Of a stretch of DNA of 40,200 bases, positions 8,116 to 16,957 are shown one piece after another. This stretch comes from Candidatus Peregrinibacteria bacterium. Its GTDB lineage: Bacteria > Patescibacteriota > Gracilibacteria > CAIRYL01 > GCA-016699755. Below the pieces are notes generated by a model. It worked only from the letters and a program-made list of their open reading frames with translations, did no database searches and was not told the DNA's origin. The stretch is taken from positions 1 through 40,200 of the forward strand of contig JANTGK010000009.1 of the NCBI GenBank assembly GCA_024762935.1. Direction: 5' to 3'. Position numbers and translations under genes: made by a program. The first letter of the stretch is position 1. Each line of letters begins with the position of its first letter.

Positions 8116-9050
8116 GAAAAATGAAGCAATGGAATTGGCTCCAAATAGGAATTGTAACCATTACTCTTTGCCTCTCTCTTGGAGGGAGTCTTTTTGTTTC
8201 GGGAGATGTTTTTGCAGAAATAGAACTCCCAGACCCACCAAAAACTAATCTCTCTTCATTTGAAACACCTGACGGCCCTGGAGAAGAAACTCTTAGCGCA
8301 GCCATGCAAGCCGTCATTGATGTTATAAAGGCTCTTCTCGGCGTTATCGCCACTGCGTGGATTGTCTGGAGTGGAATCCTTCTTGTAACAGGCGGAGGGA
8401 ACGACGAACAAATTGAAAAGGGAAAAAGAGGTGTCACGTGGGGCACTCTTGGTCTTATTCTCGCCCTCATGGTCGATACCGTTATAATGGATGTCTTTGA
8501 TGGATCGGGGGGATTCCAATTCACGGATAACCCAGCAAACATGAATGATGCTATAGAAGAGGGGCTCAAACTTACCCTTGATGCCATTCAGTGGTTTAAG
8601 GGACTCGTCATCATAGGGGCTGTTGGATTTGTCATCTATTCTGGAATTCGAACCATTACTGCACTCGGAGATACCGAAGAAATCAACAGACAAAAAACTG
8701 TTTTTCTTTGGATTGGAGTAGGAATCATTGTCATACTCCTCAATGATGTTATCATTCAGGAAGTACTCTATCCTCGTATTCTTGGCGATGACATGAAGGT
8801 TGTATATAACCCAAATGCCGTTGCAGGAATTAGCCAAGCGGTGTCGCTCATCAAATATTTTCTCCAATTTTTGGGTGTTATTGCTTTTGTTGCCTTTGTT
8901 TATGGAGGAGCAAAAATGATTAGCGCTTTTGGAAATGAAGAACAGATTGAAAGTGGAAAAAAAATTCTCATCAGTGCTTCGATTGGTATTGTCGTCATTT
9001 TGATGAGCTTTGTTATTGTTTCCACTTTTGTGAGTGGACAAGCAAACTAA
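8112..9050 (+). CDS. Second tandem triple T4SS-pilin-like membrane protein
   Basis: The 312-residue product repeats the plan of its upstream neighbour. It has a signal peptide (about 1-35, ending VFA) and three helix-turn-helix modules, with turns GGNDEQ (95-100), LGDTEE (185-190) and FGNEEQ (273-278). The closing segment of module 3 (IGIVVILMSFVIVSTFVSG) is very like the end of the upstream protein (IGIVIILSAFVLVSTFVPN), which points to gene duplication. Translation is probably coupled through the ATGA overlap. The Gly-Asn/Asp-Glu turn matches T4SS-pilin-family proteins of Patescibacteria. Exact function is unknown; coassembly of the two proteins is inferred. Confidence 0.75.
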   Translation: MRKMKQWNWLQIGIVTITLCLSLGGSLFVSGDVFAEIELPDPPKTNLSSFETPDGPGEETLSAAMQAVIDVIKALLGVIATAWIVWSGILLVTGGGNDEQIEKGKRGVTWGTLGLILALMVDTVIMDVFDGSGGFQFTDNPANMNDAIEEGLKLTLDAIQWFKGLVIIGAVGFVIYSGIRTITALGDTEEINRQKTVFLWIGVGIIVILLNDVIIQEVLYPRILGDDMKVVYNPNAVAGISQAVSLIKYFLQFLGVIAFVAFVYGGAKMISAFGNEEQIESGKKILISASIGIVVILMSFVIVSTFVSGQAN

Positions 9051-9147
9051 AAGCCATATTGCTGATAGAAGACAAGTACTCCAAAAGAGATAAATTGCAT
9101 TTTTCTAAAAAAAAAGTGAAAATATCGGCATATATATTCCCCTCCTT

Positions 9148-10656
9148 TTGCGGAAAACAACTGTAATTCTCCTCGGAATCCTTCTTTTCCTCTTACCGTT
9201 TCATCCTTTTTTCAGTACCCTTCTTGAATCTCTCATAGGTACAGAAAACAGCATGTTTATCAAACCTTGGAAAGAAATACTTATTGTTCTTATTTCTGTA
9301 TTTTCTTTTACAATATGGGTGCGAAAAAAAGAGAATACCAAACTAGACTCACTCGATACAGCGATCATTATTTTTTGTGCTACTGCACTTATTTCTGGGA
9401 TATTTTTTACCGGAAACGGATTCCCCGAAAACACCAAACAAATTATTTGGGGTGTGAAGTATGGGCTCCTTTTCCTCGCCCTCTTCCTCATGCTCCGTCA
9501 AATCCCTCTTCATAAAAATGAAAAAGAAAATCTCATAAACATTGTTCTCCTTTCTGGAACGGCTGTTATTCTCTTTGGCATTGCTCAGGCCACAGTTCTC
9601 CCTGAAGATTTTCTTATTTCTTTTGGATACAACCCCGAATATGGAAATACAGATCTTGTTGGAGGTATATCATATTGTCATAAAATTGAAAATGCACTTA
9701 CTCATGAAGAATTCTGTCGAGTGCAGTCAACTCTCTCTGGACCAAATCAACTAGGGGCATATCTCCTTATTATTCTCCCCCTCTTTCTTTATCGAATATT
9801 CACAGCGAGAGGCAGAAACAAGGTTTTCTATATTCCGCCATTCCTCGGAGGTATTTTTGTCCTCTTATTCACATGGTCACGATCTGCATGGATTGGGGCT
9901 GTAACTATGGCAGCTACATTTTTCATCATTCAAGCACGAAAACCTTGGGCAGCGCTTTCATACCTCTTGCTCCTTGGAATAGGTCTCATGTCTATTTTTC
10001 TTCCTATTCTTACTTCAGAAAGATGGGATGAGTTAAAATTTCTCTCCCTGACAGGTGCTGGTTTTATGCTCATGCTTATGCTTCTTATGTTTGTGGCAAA
10101 CCTTCAACACCGCTTCTTTTCTCAATTTGGAGGATTCCTCTTCCCAACCCTCCTGAGTGCCATTATGTATGTCCGAGCACGCTATGATACATTTTTCTGG
10201 AATAATATTGTCAGACCAAGTAGTAGTCAGGGCCACTGGGAACGATGGTCTGATGGGGTAAAATATATGATTGAAAATCCCCTTGGACTCGGTCTTGGAG
10301 ATGCTGGCCCAGCGAGCATACGATTTGCTCATCCTGGCGAAACAGGCTTTCTTCCCGAAAGCTGGTACCTACAAGTCGGTCTTGAGTCAGGCTTTATTGG
10401 ACTCGTCTTATTTCTCTCGATTATCCTTCTTTTGGGCTATAAACTCCTCACCTCAGAGAGCACCATTGCTAAGCCTCTCTTTTTGGGTCTTATCGGTATC
10501 TCTACAGCTGCAATCTTTCTTCATTCCTGGGAATCAGCCGTCGTTGCATTTAGTTTCTGGAGTTTAGCAGCAATTGCTCTTATGCCAACAGATAGAGACT
10601 CTCTTGTAAAAAGAATTTCTAACTCTATATGCAAACTCTTCTTTAAACAATCATGA
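9148..10656 (+). CDS. O-antigen ligase/polymerase-like membrane protein (Wzy_C)
   Basis: This polytopic protein of about 502 residues has roughly twelve hydrophobic segments. Family marks are STLSGPNQLGAYLLI, then TWSRSAWIGAV, and near the C-terminus NPLGLGLGDAGPAS followed by ESWYLQVGLESGFIGL. These are typical of O-antigen ligases and polymerases (PF04932), which join lipid-linked glycans on the outer face of the membrane. No ATG fits the N-terminus: the frame opens with TTG at 9148, giving a membrane-inserting start (MRKTTVILLGILLFLL). No clear Shine-Dalgarno is visible. It overlaps guaA by ATGA. It probably works with the sugar transferase at 16954 and the GT4 at 37960 in making a surface polysaccharide (inference). 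Confidence 0.85.
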   Translation: MRKTTVILLGILLFLLPFHPFFSTLLESLIGTENSMFIKPWKEILIVLISVFSFTIWVRKKENTKLDSLDTAIIIFCATALISGIFFTGNGFPENTKQIIWGVKYGLLFLALFLMLRQIPLHKNEKENLINIVLLSGTAVILFGIAQATVLPEDFLISFGYNPEYGNTDLVGGISYCHKIENALTHEEFCRVQSTLSGPNQLGAYLLIILPLFLYRIFTARGRNKVFYIPPFLGGIFVLLFTWSRSAWIGAVTMAATFFIIQARKPWAALSYLLLLGIGLMSIFLPILTSERWDELKFLSLTGAGFMLMLMLLMFVANLQHRFFSQFGGFLFPTLLSAIMYVRARYDTFFWNNIVRPSSSQGHWERWSDGVKYMIENPLGLGLGDAGPASIRFAHPGETGFLPESWYLQVGLESGFIGLVLFLSIILLLGYKLLTSESTIAKPLFLGLIGISTAAIFLHSWESAVVAFSFWSLAAIALMPTDRDSLVKRISNSICKLFFKQS

Positions 10657-12458
10657 AGCCAATTCTTATTCTTGATTTCGGCAGCCAATTCGCCCACCTC
10701 ATCGGAAATCGCATCCGACGACTTAGGGCTCACTCAGAAATAATTCCTATTGATACTCCAGCCGAAGAAATACAAAAGATGAATCCCGCTGGGATTATTC
10801 TTTCGGGTGGGCCACAATCAGTTTTTGCCGTAGAATCTCTGCAGCCCGATCCAAAAATATATGACATCGATGTCCCCTTTCTTGGAATTTGCTATGGCCA
10901 TCAACTTCTCGCACATCACTACGGAGGAAAAATTGAATCTGTTCATGAAGAATTTGGAAAAGCACAATTCACAGTAGACGAAACAAAAAACTCTTTACTC
11001 CTCCGCACGCTTTCGAAAAATTCTACAGTATGGATGAACCATGGTGACTCCGTCACTCTTCTTCCAAAAGATTTTCAAATAACAGGAAGAACGAAAGATT
11101 GTCCCATTGCCGCATATGAAAATAAGGCTCAAAAAATTTATTCCGTTCAATTTCACCCAGAGGTCACCCACACAGAAGAAGGGATGACTGTTCTTGATAA
11201 TTTCGTTGATATCTGCGGGGCGAAAGGGAGTTGGAACTTGGAAAAAATCCTTGAAGACCTTATAGAAAACCTCCAAAAACAAATCGGAGACAAGAATGTC
11301 TTCCTTCTTGTTTCTGGAGGTGTGGATTCTTCTGTTGCTTTTGCTCTCCTGAATACAGCAATTGGAGCCGATAGAGTATATGGACTCTTTGTCGACCATG
11401 GACTCATGAGAAAAGATGAAGGAAGGGAAGTAAAACAAATGCTCGACAAAGCCGGATTTCAAAACCTGCATGTTGCCAATGAGTCTCAATATTTTTTGAA
11501 CAAGCTTCAGGGACTTACTGAGCCCGAAGAGAAGAGAAAGGCAATTGGTGACGCATTCCTAGACATTCAGAAAAAAGTTTCTCATGAATTACAACTTGAT
11601 TCTGGAGATTGGTTACTCGGACAAGGAACTATTTATCCCGATCATATTGAAACAGGAGGAACAAAACATGCGAGTAAAATTAAGACACACCACAACAGAG
11701 TTCCTGAGATTGAAAGAATGCTTAAAAAAGGACTTATTATTGAGCCAATAGCTGATTTTTATAAAGATGAAGTTCGTGAAATTGGTAAGAAACTCGGACT
11801 CCCCAAAAAAATGATTATGCGCCATCCTTTTCCTGGACCAGGACTTGGAGTACGCATACTTTGCCAACATGAAGAAAAGATATTGAAAAAGAGCAGAGAA
11901 ATTAAAAAAGAAATTCTCAAATCTTTTACAGTTGATTCTCTTGTTATCCCCGTTCAATCAGTTGGAGTACAGGGTGATGCCAGAAGCTACAAACATCCAG
12001 TGGCAATTTTTTCAAAAAACAACATAGAAAGTATACTTCCTCTCGCAACAAAAATTCCAAACACCTTTTCAGAAATAAACCGAGTTTTATATTGCCTTTC
12101 TCAGGAGAGAACTCCCGAAGTACTTCTTCCGATTTTACCTGCAGAAGTGACCGAGAAAAGAGTACAAATTCTTCAGCAAGCAGATGCGATAGTAAGAAAA
12201 ATTTTATTTGAACACGATTTACAAGAGTCAGTATGGCAATTTCCTGTTGTACTGCTTCCTTACGGATTCAAACAGGGAACCGAATCAATTATTCTTCGTC
12301 CGATTCAAAGTGAAAATGCCATGACAGCTACTGTTGTGCTCTTCACTCCGAAAGTATTTCAACAGATGAATGACGAAATAATACAAAAGATACCAGAAAT
12401 ATCGGCAGTATATGTCGATCTCACCAGTAAACCTCCTGGCACCATCGAATGGGAATAA
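10653..12458 (+). CDS. guaA: GMP synthase (glutamine-hydrolysing), long form
   Basis: GMP synthase converts XMP to GMP using ATP and glutamine. The N-terminal class I amidotransferase has Cys80 in GICYGHQ, and His168 and Glu170 in FHPEVTH. The ATP-pyrophosphatase P-loop SGGVDSS is at 221-227, with GTIYPD and HPFPGPGLGVRIL (391-403) following. The C-terminus ends SKPPGTIEWE, as in the family. At 601 residues it is about 75 longer than the usual bacterial enzyme. The extra length lies in the C-terminal dimerisation region, where a first unit (IPVQSVGVQGDARSYKHPVA, 432-451) is followed by a second, similar unit (FPVVLLPYGFKQG, 530-542). This resembles the long eukaryotic-type layout. It overlaps the upstream polymerase gene by four bases. 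Confidence 0.95.
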   Translation: MKPILILDFGSQFAHLIGNRIRRLRAHSEIIPIDTPAEEIQKMNPAGIILSGGPQSVFAVESLQPDPKIYDIDVPFLGICYGHQLLAHHYGGKIESVHEEFGKAQFTVDETKNSLLLRTLSKNSTVWMNHGDSVTLLPKDFQITGRTKDCPIAAYENKAQKIYSVQFHPEVTHTEEGMTVLDNFVDICGAKGSWNLEKILEDLIENLQKQIGDKNVFLLVSGGVDSSVAFALLNTAIGADRVYGLFVDHGLMRKDEGREVKQMLDKAGFQNLHVANESQYFLNKLQGLTEPEEKRKAIGDAFLDIQKKVSHELQLDSGDWLLGQGTIYPDHIETGGTKHASKIKTHHNRVPEIERMLKKGLIIEPIADFYKDEVREIGKKLGLPKKMIMRHPFPGPGLGVRILCQHEEKILKKSREIKKEILKSFTVDSLVIPVQSVGVQGDARSYKHPVAIFSKNNIESILPLATKIPNTFSEINRVLYCLSQERTPEVLLPILPAEVTEKRVQILQQADAIVRKILFEHDLQESVWQFPVVLLPYGFKQGTESIILRPIQSENAMTATVVLFTPKVFQQMNDEIIQKIPEISAVYVDLTSKPPGTIEWE

Positions 12459-12636
12459 ATGAAAGAAATAGAAGATACCCAATAGAAAGCAATTTACAAA
12501 TCTGAGAGACTTGAATAAGAAACAGTTTCTTCAAATAAGAATCATCGCATATTTAAAAGATATTAATGGATATGCAAGCAAAAATCCTTGCGATTGTTTC
12601 ACAAATTTGCGAAAAAAGAGAAAACAATTTTGAATC

Positions 12637-13191
12637 ATGGATCAACCAGGTAATGCCCACATTGATGAGCTTGTAATAAAAGCACAAGATGGCTGTAAGA
12701 ATTCCTTTGGTGCTCTTTATGATATCTATCTTGATGCAATCTATCGTTATATATTCTTTCGTGTCTCTTCAACTCAAGTTGCTGAAGACCTTACCGGAGA
12801 AGTCTTTTTTAAAGTCCTAAAATCACTCAAAAAATACAAGAAGCGAAAAAATATGCCATTTTCTGCATGGCTGTTTCGAATAGCGAAAAATATAATCATA
12901 GATTACTACAGAAAACAGTTACACACAGAAGAAATACCTGAATCACTCATAGATGAATCAGAAACTGCTGATTCTCAAAAAGAAACTGTTCTCACTATTG
13001 AAAAAAAACGACTTCTCATGGGCATTAAACAGCTTCCTGAAATGCAAGCCCAATCAATAATTCTGAAGTATTTTTCGGATCTCAAAAATTCAGAAATATC
13101 ACAGGTTCTCGAAAAAAGTGAAACAGCTGTCCGAATCTTGCAATCCCGCGGACTCAAACGACTCCGAGAAATACTGAATGAAACCAAATGA
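12637..13191 (+). CDS. ECF-type RNA polymerase sigma factor
   Basis: The 184-residue protein has sigma region 2 (ALYDIYLDAIYRYIFFRV, then AEDLTGEVFFKVLKSL and PFSAWLFRIAKNIIIDYYRK) and region 4, a helix-turn-helix (LPEMQAQSIILKYFSDLKN, SEISQVLEKSETAVRILQSR). Regions 1 and 3 are absent, as in extracytoplasmic-function sigmas. It should bind core RNA polymerase and direct it to a small regulon. No anti-sigma gene lies next to it. Its stop overlaps the murC start (ATGA), so expression is tied to cell-wall synthesis. About 180 bases precede it, with no convincing promoter. Confidence 0.92.
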   Translation: MDQPGNAHIDELVIKAQDGCKNSFGALYDIYLDAIYRYIFFRVSSTQVAEDLTGEVFFKVLKSLKKYKKRKNMPFSAWLFRIAKNIIIDYYRKQLHTEEIPESLIDESETADSQKETVLTIEKKRLLMGIKQLPEMQAQSIILKYFSDLKNSEISQVLEKSETAVRILQSRGLKRLREILNETK

Positions 13192-14504
13192 TTGCTCATT
13201 TTATAGGTATCGGCGGCATAGGAATGAGTGCCCTCGCACGATATTTTTCGAGTAGAGGAGTGACTGTTACTGGTTCAGATATGGGTTCATCCCCACTAAT
13301 CGAAGAATTGAAGTCTGAAGGAATCCATATATATACCGAGCATAACAAAGACAATATTCACTCCGGCATGTATCAGGTGGTGTATTCTGAGGCAATACCC
13401 GAAGAAAACCCAGAAAGACAGGCTGCAAGGGAAATGGGTATCACACAAAAATCATACTTTGCAGCATTGGGAGATATTTCTCGAACAAAACTGACCATTT
13501 CCATTTGTGGTACCCATGGAAAATCAACAACAACTGCAATGGCGGGGCTCGCTCTAGAGGCAGCAGGAGAAGATCCCCTTGTTATACTCGGAACAAAAGT
13601 TTTTGAATGGGAAGGAAAAAACATACGAATAGCTCAAGGTACCGCACCACTCTGTGCTCCAAAAAACAGTAGTTTCTTTCTCGTAGAATCATGTGAATAT
13701 CATAATTCTTTTCTTCATCTTGACCCGAACATCATTGTCGTTACTAATGTTGAGCCAGACCATCTTGATTTTTTTGGTACAGAAGAACGATATTACAATG
13801 CTTTTCGGACATTCGCTGGAAAACTCAATGAAACAGGAGTTATTATTGCTGATTTTTCTAATCCTAAAATAAAGCGACTCTTTGACAATACATCTGCCCA
13901 TAAAATCAGTACACATGAGTTCTACCGGCAGGTTCCAACACTGAGCATTCCTGGAAAACACAATCGAGAAAATGCCGCATGTGTCCTTGCTATTGCAAAA
14001 ACAATCGGATCCCCCATGAATGAAGTGAAAAATTCTCTCAGAAATTTTCATGGAACTTGGAGACGTTTTGAAAAAAAAGGAGAGAAAAATGGGATTCTTG
14101 TTTTTGATGACTATGCACACCATCCAACAGAAATAAAAGCGACACTCACATCATTTCGAGAAAAATTTCCAAAAAATAAGATTTGGGCTGTTTTTCAACC
14201 ACATCAGTATTCTCGAACTCGAGAATTTCTTAAAGAGTTTTCCAGAAGCTTTCAAGATGCTGATGAAATCCTTATTCCCAATATATATCGCGTCAGAGAT
14301 AGCGAAGAAGATGTGCAATCCGTGAGTGCAGAAATACTCGTATCAGAAATTAAAAAACAGAAGAAACACGTCAGATATACAGAAGACTTCAAAAAGACAG
14401 TAACACTCTTGCGCAAAGAAGCAAAAAAGGAAGATGTTATTGTCACTATTGGTGCAGGACCAATTTTTGAAATAGGAGAAGATTTCTTAAACACTCCTGC
14501 TTAA
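13188..14504 (+). CDS. murC: UDP-N-acetylmuramate--L-alanine ligase
   Basis: MurC adds the first L-Ala to UDP-MurNAc in the cytoplasmic stage of peptidoglycan synthesis. The N-terminal Rossmann motif [14 protein letters not shown] is at 7-20. The ATP P-loop GTHGKST is at 108-114. The central domain has [14 protein letters not shown] and the C-terminal ligase domain has [15 protein letters not shown] and FQPHQYSRT. The length of 438 residues is normal. The start overlaps the sigma-factor stop, implying translational coupling. No other mur genes are in the window. Confidence 0.95.
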   Translation: MIAHFIGIGGIGMSALARYFSSRGVTVTGSDMGSSPLIEELKSEGIHIYTEHNKDNIHSGMYQVVYSEAIPEENPERQAAREMGITQKSYFAALGDISRTKLTISICGTHGKSTTTAMAGLALEAAGEDPLVILGTKVFEWEGKNIRIAQGTAPLCAPKNSSFFLVESCEYHNSFLHLDPNIIVVTNVEPDHLDFFGTEERYYNAFRTFAGKLNETGVIIADFSNPKIKRLFDNTSAHKISTHEFYRQVPTLSIPGKHNRENAACVLAIAKTIGSPMNEVKNSLRNFHGTWRRFEKKGEKNGILVFDDYAHHPTEIKATLTSFREKFPKNKIWAVFQPHQYSRTREFLKEFSRSFQDADEILIPNIYRVRDSEEDVQSVSAEILVSEIKKQKKHVRYTEDFKKTVTLLRKEAKKEDVIVTIGAGPIFEIGEDFLNTPA

Positions 14505-14538
14505 TCATCAGAAAAAATATTTTTTTATTTCCACCAGT

Positions 14539-15981
14539 ATGAATTCCTACAATATGCATCCCCTTCTTGTTTCTTTTATTCTTTTTTTTGCGTTGGCGTT
14601 GCCTCAATCTCTTGCAGTCAATACAGATACACAAATTTTTTCTGATGTTTCTCCCTCAATGTCCAATGCAGATGCCATTAAATATGTAAAAGAACGAGGA
14701 CTTGTAAAAGGCTATGAAGACGGGACCTTTGCGCCGAAAAAAAATATTAATCGGTATGACTTTATAAAAATTATTATTGCTGCAAAATTTTCTGAAGATG
14801 ACATCAGTTCATGTGATCAGAAAGCATATGCTTTTCCAGATGTCCCAGAAGATCAGTGGTTTACACCATATGTCTGTACAGCAAAAAAAAATGAGATTAT
14901 TAAGGGATATGATGATGGAACGTTTCGGGGACAAGACAATGTCTCTCTTTTAGAATCACTAAAAATAGTACTAGAAACATACGCAGATGAACTTTCTCAC
15001 CCAATAGAAGCCAATACAAATCAAGACTGGTACATGCCGTATGTACAAGCAGGAGAAACAAATGGACTCATTCAAGGGTTCGAAAAGGAAGACATAGAGA
15101 AAAAGATATCACGAGGTGATATGGCCTCTTATATTTATCAAATTGAAACAGAAGCACAACAGATGCCAGAAACATCTTCAGAAAGTACTCTCTTTGCACA
15201 ATGCGTCACCGAATCAGGAGCTGTGTTTTATGGAACAAATTGGTGCCCACATTGTACAAAACAAAAAGAAAAATTTGGCGAGAATATTGTCGATATACAT
15301 TTTGTCGATTGCGATAAAGAAAGTGACCTCTGTCATGAAAAAGATATTACAGCATATCCCACGTGGATATTTGGAAATGGAGAAAAAGCTGTTGGAACAC
15401 AATCACGAGAAGAACTCTCCAAAAAAACAGGATGCCCTCTTGCTCAAGATGAGAAAATAAAAGAGGAAGATGCGTCTTTCTCACAAACAGATCTCCCTCA
15501 AAAAGGTGATACTGTTGCCATCATTACAACAAACATGGGAGATATAAAAATCCGACTTTTCCCTGATTACGCTCCAAAAGCAGTAGAAAATTTTACCACT
15601 CATGCAGAACAGGGGTACTACAATGGAACTATCTTTCACCGCGTTATTAAAGACTTTATGATTCAAGGAGGTGATCCCACTGGAACTGGCACAGGAGGAG
15701 AAAGTATTTGGGGGAAAAATTTTGAAGATGAATTCTCTCCAAACCTCAAAAATATAAAAGGAGCCCTTTCGATGGCAAACGCCGGACCAGCAACCAATGC
15801 CTCACAATTTTTTATTGTTCAAAAAACTGAAACACCGTGGCTTGATGGGAAACATACGGTATTCGGACAAGTGTATGGAACACTAGAGACAGTAGATGCA
15901 ATAGCAAACGTAAAAACAACCCCAGAAGATAAACCTATAGAAGATGTTATTATAGAATCCATCGATATAGGGGAATACTGA
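14539..15981 (+). CDS. Exported SLH x3 - thioredoxin (CPHC) - cyclophilin fusion
   Basis: The 480-residue protein combines three functions. After a signal peptide (about 1-26, ending SLA) come three S-layer-homology repeats: FSDVSPS... with [19 protein letters not shown] (34-78), [14 protein letters not shown] with KGYDDGTF (99-148), and a weaker third (162-203). A thioredoxin-like domain follows (about 221-299) with redox motif CPHC at 236-239 and the segment [17 protein letters not shown], resembling the thioredoxin domain fused to VKOR. The C-terminus (322-478) is a cyclophilin-type peptidyl-prolyl isomerase with FHRVI (366-370), [16 protein letters not shown] and [10 protein letters not shown], so catalytic Arg368 and the proline-pocket residues are present. 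It probably sits in the cell wall and folds exported cysteine-containing proteins (inference). A second ATG at 14554 is also possible. Confidence 0.9.
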   Translation: MNSYNMHPLLVSFILFFALALPQSLAVNTDTQIFSDVSPSMSNADAIKYVKERGLVKGYEDGTFAPKKNINRYDFIKIIIAAKFSEDDISSCDQKAYAFPDVPEDQWFTPYVCTAKKNEIIKGYDDGTFRGQDNVSLLESLKIVLETYADELSHPIEANTNQDWYMPYVQAGETNGLIQGFEKEDIEKKISRGDMASYIYQIETEAQQMPETSSESTLFAQCVTESGAVFYGTNWCPHCTKQKEKFGENIVDIHFVDCDKESDLCHEKDITAYPTWIFGNGEKAVGTQSREELSKKTGCPLAQDEKIKEEDASFSQTDLPQKGDTVAIITTNMGDIKIRLFPDYAPKAVENFTTHAEQGYYNGTIFHRVIKDFMIQGGDPTGTGTGGESIWGKNFEDEFSPNLKNIKGALSMANAGPATNASQFFIVQKTETPWLDGKHTVFGQVYGTLETVDAIANVKTTPEDKPIEDVIIESIDIGEY

Positions 15982-15994
15982 AGAAATCCCTTCG

Positions 15995-16957
15995 CTACTC
16001 ACTTGCAACAAAACTCTCTTCCCGAAGGGCAATTTTTGAGATATCAACTCCTGTTACAACGGAATGCTTCCCGACTATAGAATCTCTTACACAAGCATTT
16101 CGAATAACGCCACCCTCATGAACAATAACATTTTCTAAAAGAGCATTTTCAATAACGACATTCTTCCCGAGATAATTACTCCCTGAAAAAGAATTCCTAC
16201 CCTTAATATCTGCCCCTGCATTAACTGTCTGCTGACCAATAAGAAGTTTTTGTGCCTCCAAAAGGGTCGGAAAACTTCCAATATCAAACCACTGCTCATG
16301 AAACTGAAAATATTCGACATTTTCATGAATATGTAAAAAATGTTCAAATACTCCTCCGAGATTATCATTATGATCCTGCGAATATCGTACCAACTCTCCT
16401 AAAAGTCGCTGAGGGAAATAGAGACACCCCGTAGAAACAAGTGTCGATTGAGGGGCTTCTGGTTTTTCTTGAAAACCGGAAACAGTATTTTCCTCCCCTG
16501 GAATAAGAACTCCAAAACTTCTTGCCTGTGAAAGATTTTGAATATCATATGCTGCTATGAGAGGAGAAGAGAGGCAACAATCAAGAAATTTTGTAAAATC
16601 GAAGAAAAAGAGGTTATCACCTGCAAGAACAAGAAGGTCATCATCAGCTCCAAATTTTTCAAGCACAAGAGCAACAGCAGCGAGTGCTCCTTTTTTCTTT
16701 TCTTCATGATGAGAATCCTCAATGAATATCTCAATATTTCGATTCTGATGATCAGTCGAGAATACTTCTTTCCAGTGTGAAAAATCATCTCCAAACACAG
16801 AATTTGTTGATACGATAACAGGTATTTCTTCTGGAAGACTTTCAAGGATATATGAAAGAATCGGTCTTCCAGATACTTCTAAAAGAGGTTTTGCCGTTTT
16901 TTCTGTCAGAGGCCACAAGCGTGTTGCAAACCCACCAGCTAAAACAATTGCCTTCAT
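15995..16957 (-). CDS. NDP-sugar nucleotidyltransferase
   Basis: This 320-residue enzyme activates a sugar-1-phosphate with a nucleoside triphosphate. The N-terminal signature GGFATRLWPLTEKTAKPLLEVSGRP is that of the RmlA/GlmU/GalU superfamily, followed by LVLAGDNLFFFD with the metal-binding Asp. After about residue 235 the spacing of V/I/G residues (ENALLENVIVHEGGVIRNACVRDSIVG) fits a left-handed beta-helix of hexapeptide repeats. That favours a glucose- or mannose-1-phosphate transferase of the long RmlA type. Its ATG overlaps the stop of the sugar transferase, so the two act in one glycan pathway. The exact sugar cannot be told. Confidence 0.85.
   Translation of the reverse strand: MKAIVLAGGFATRLWPLTEKTAKPLLEVSGRPILSYILESLPEEIPVIVSTNSVFGDDFSHWKEVFSTDHQNRNIEIFIEDSHHEEKKKGALAAVALVLEKFGADDDLLVLAGDNLFFFDFTKFLDCCLSSPLIAAYDIQNLSQARSFGVLIPGEENTVSGFQEKPEAPQSTLVSTGCLYFPQRLLGELVRYSQDHNDNLGGVFEHFLHIHENVEYFQFHEQWFDIGSFPTLLEAQKLLIGQQTVNAGADIKGRNSFSGSNYLGKNVVIENALLENVIVHEGGVIRNACVRDSIVGKHSVVTGVDISKIALREESFVASE

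Noticed and set aside
8093-8587. A 164-residue minus-strand frame inside the second pilin-like gene
   Set aside because: It is a shadow of the coding strand; the plus-strand protein has a signal peptide and conserved modules while this one is low-complexity and has no homology that I recognise.
12459-12636. A small RNA or regulatory element between guaA and the sigma factor
   Set aside because: There are short A/T-rich stems and a TTGCGA direct repeat, but nothing above what is expected by chance in AT-rich DNA.
13188-13191. UGA recoded as an amino acid, as in Gracilibacteria and SR1
   Set aside because: TGA ends several genes exactly where the family C-terminus is expected (sigma factor, polymerase, priA partner fmt), and the genes contain no in-frame TGA.
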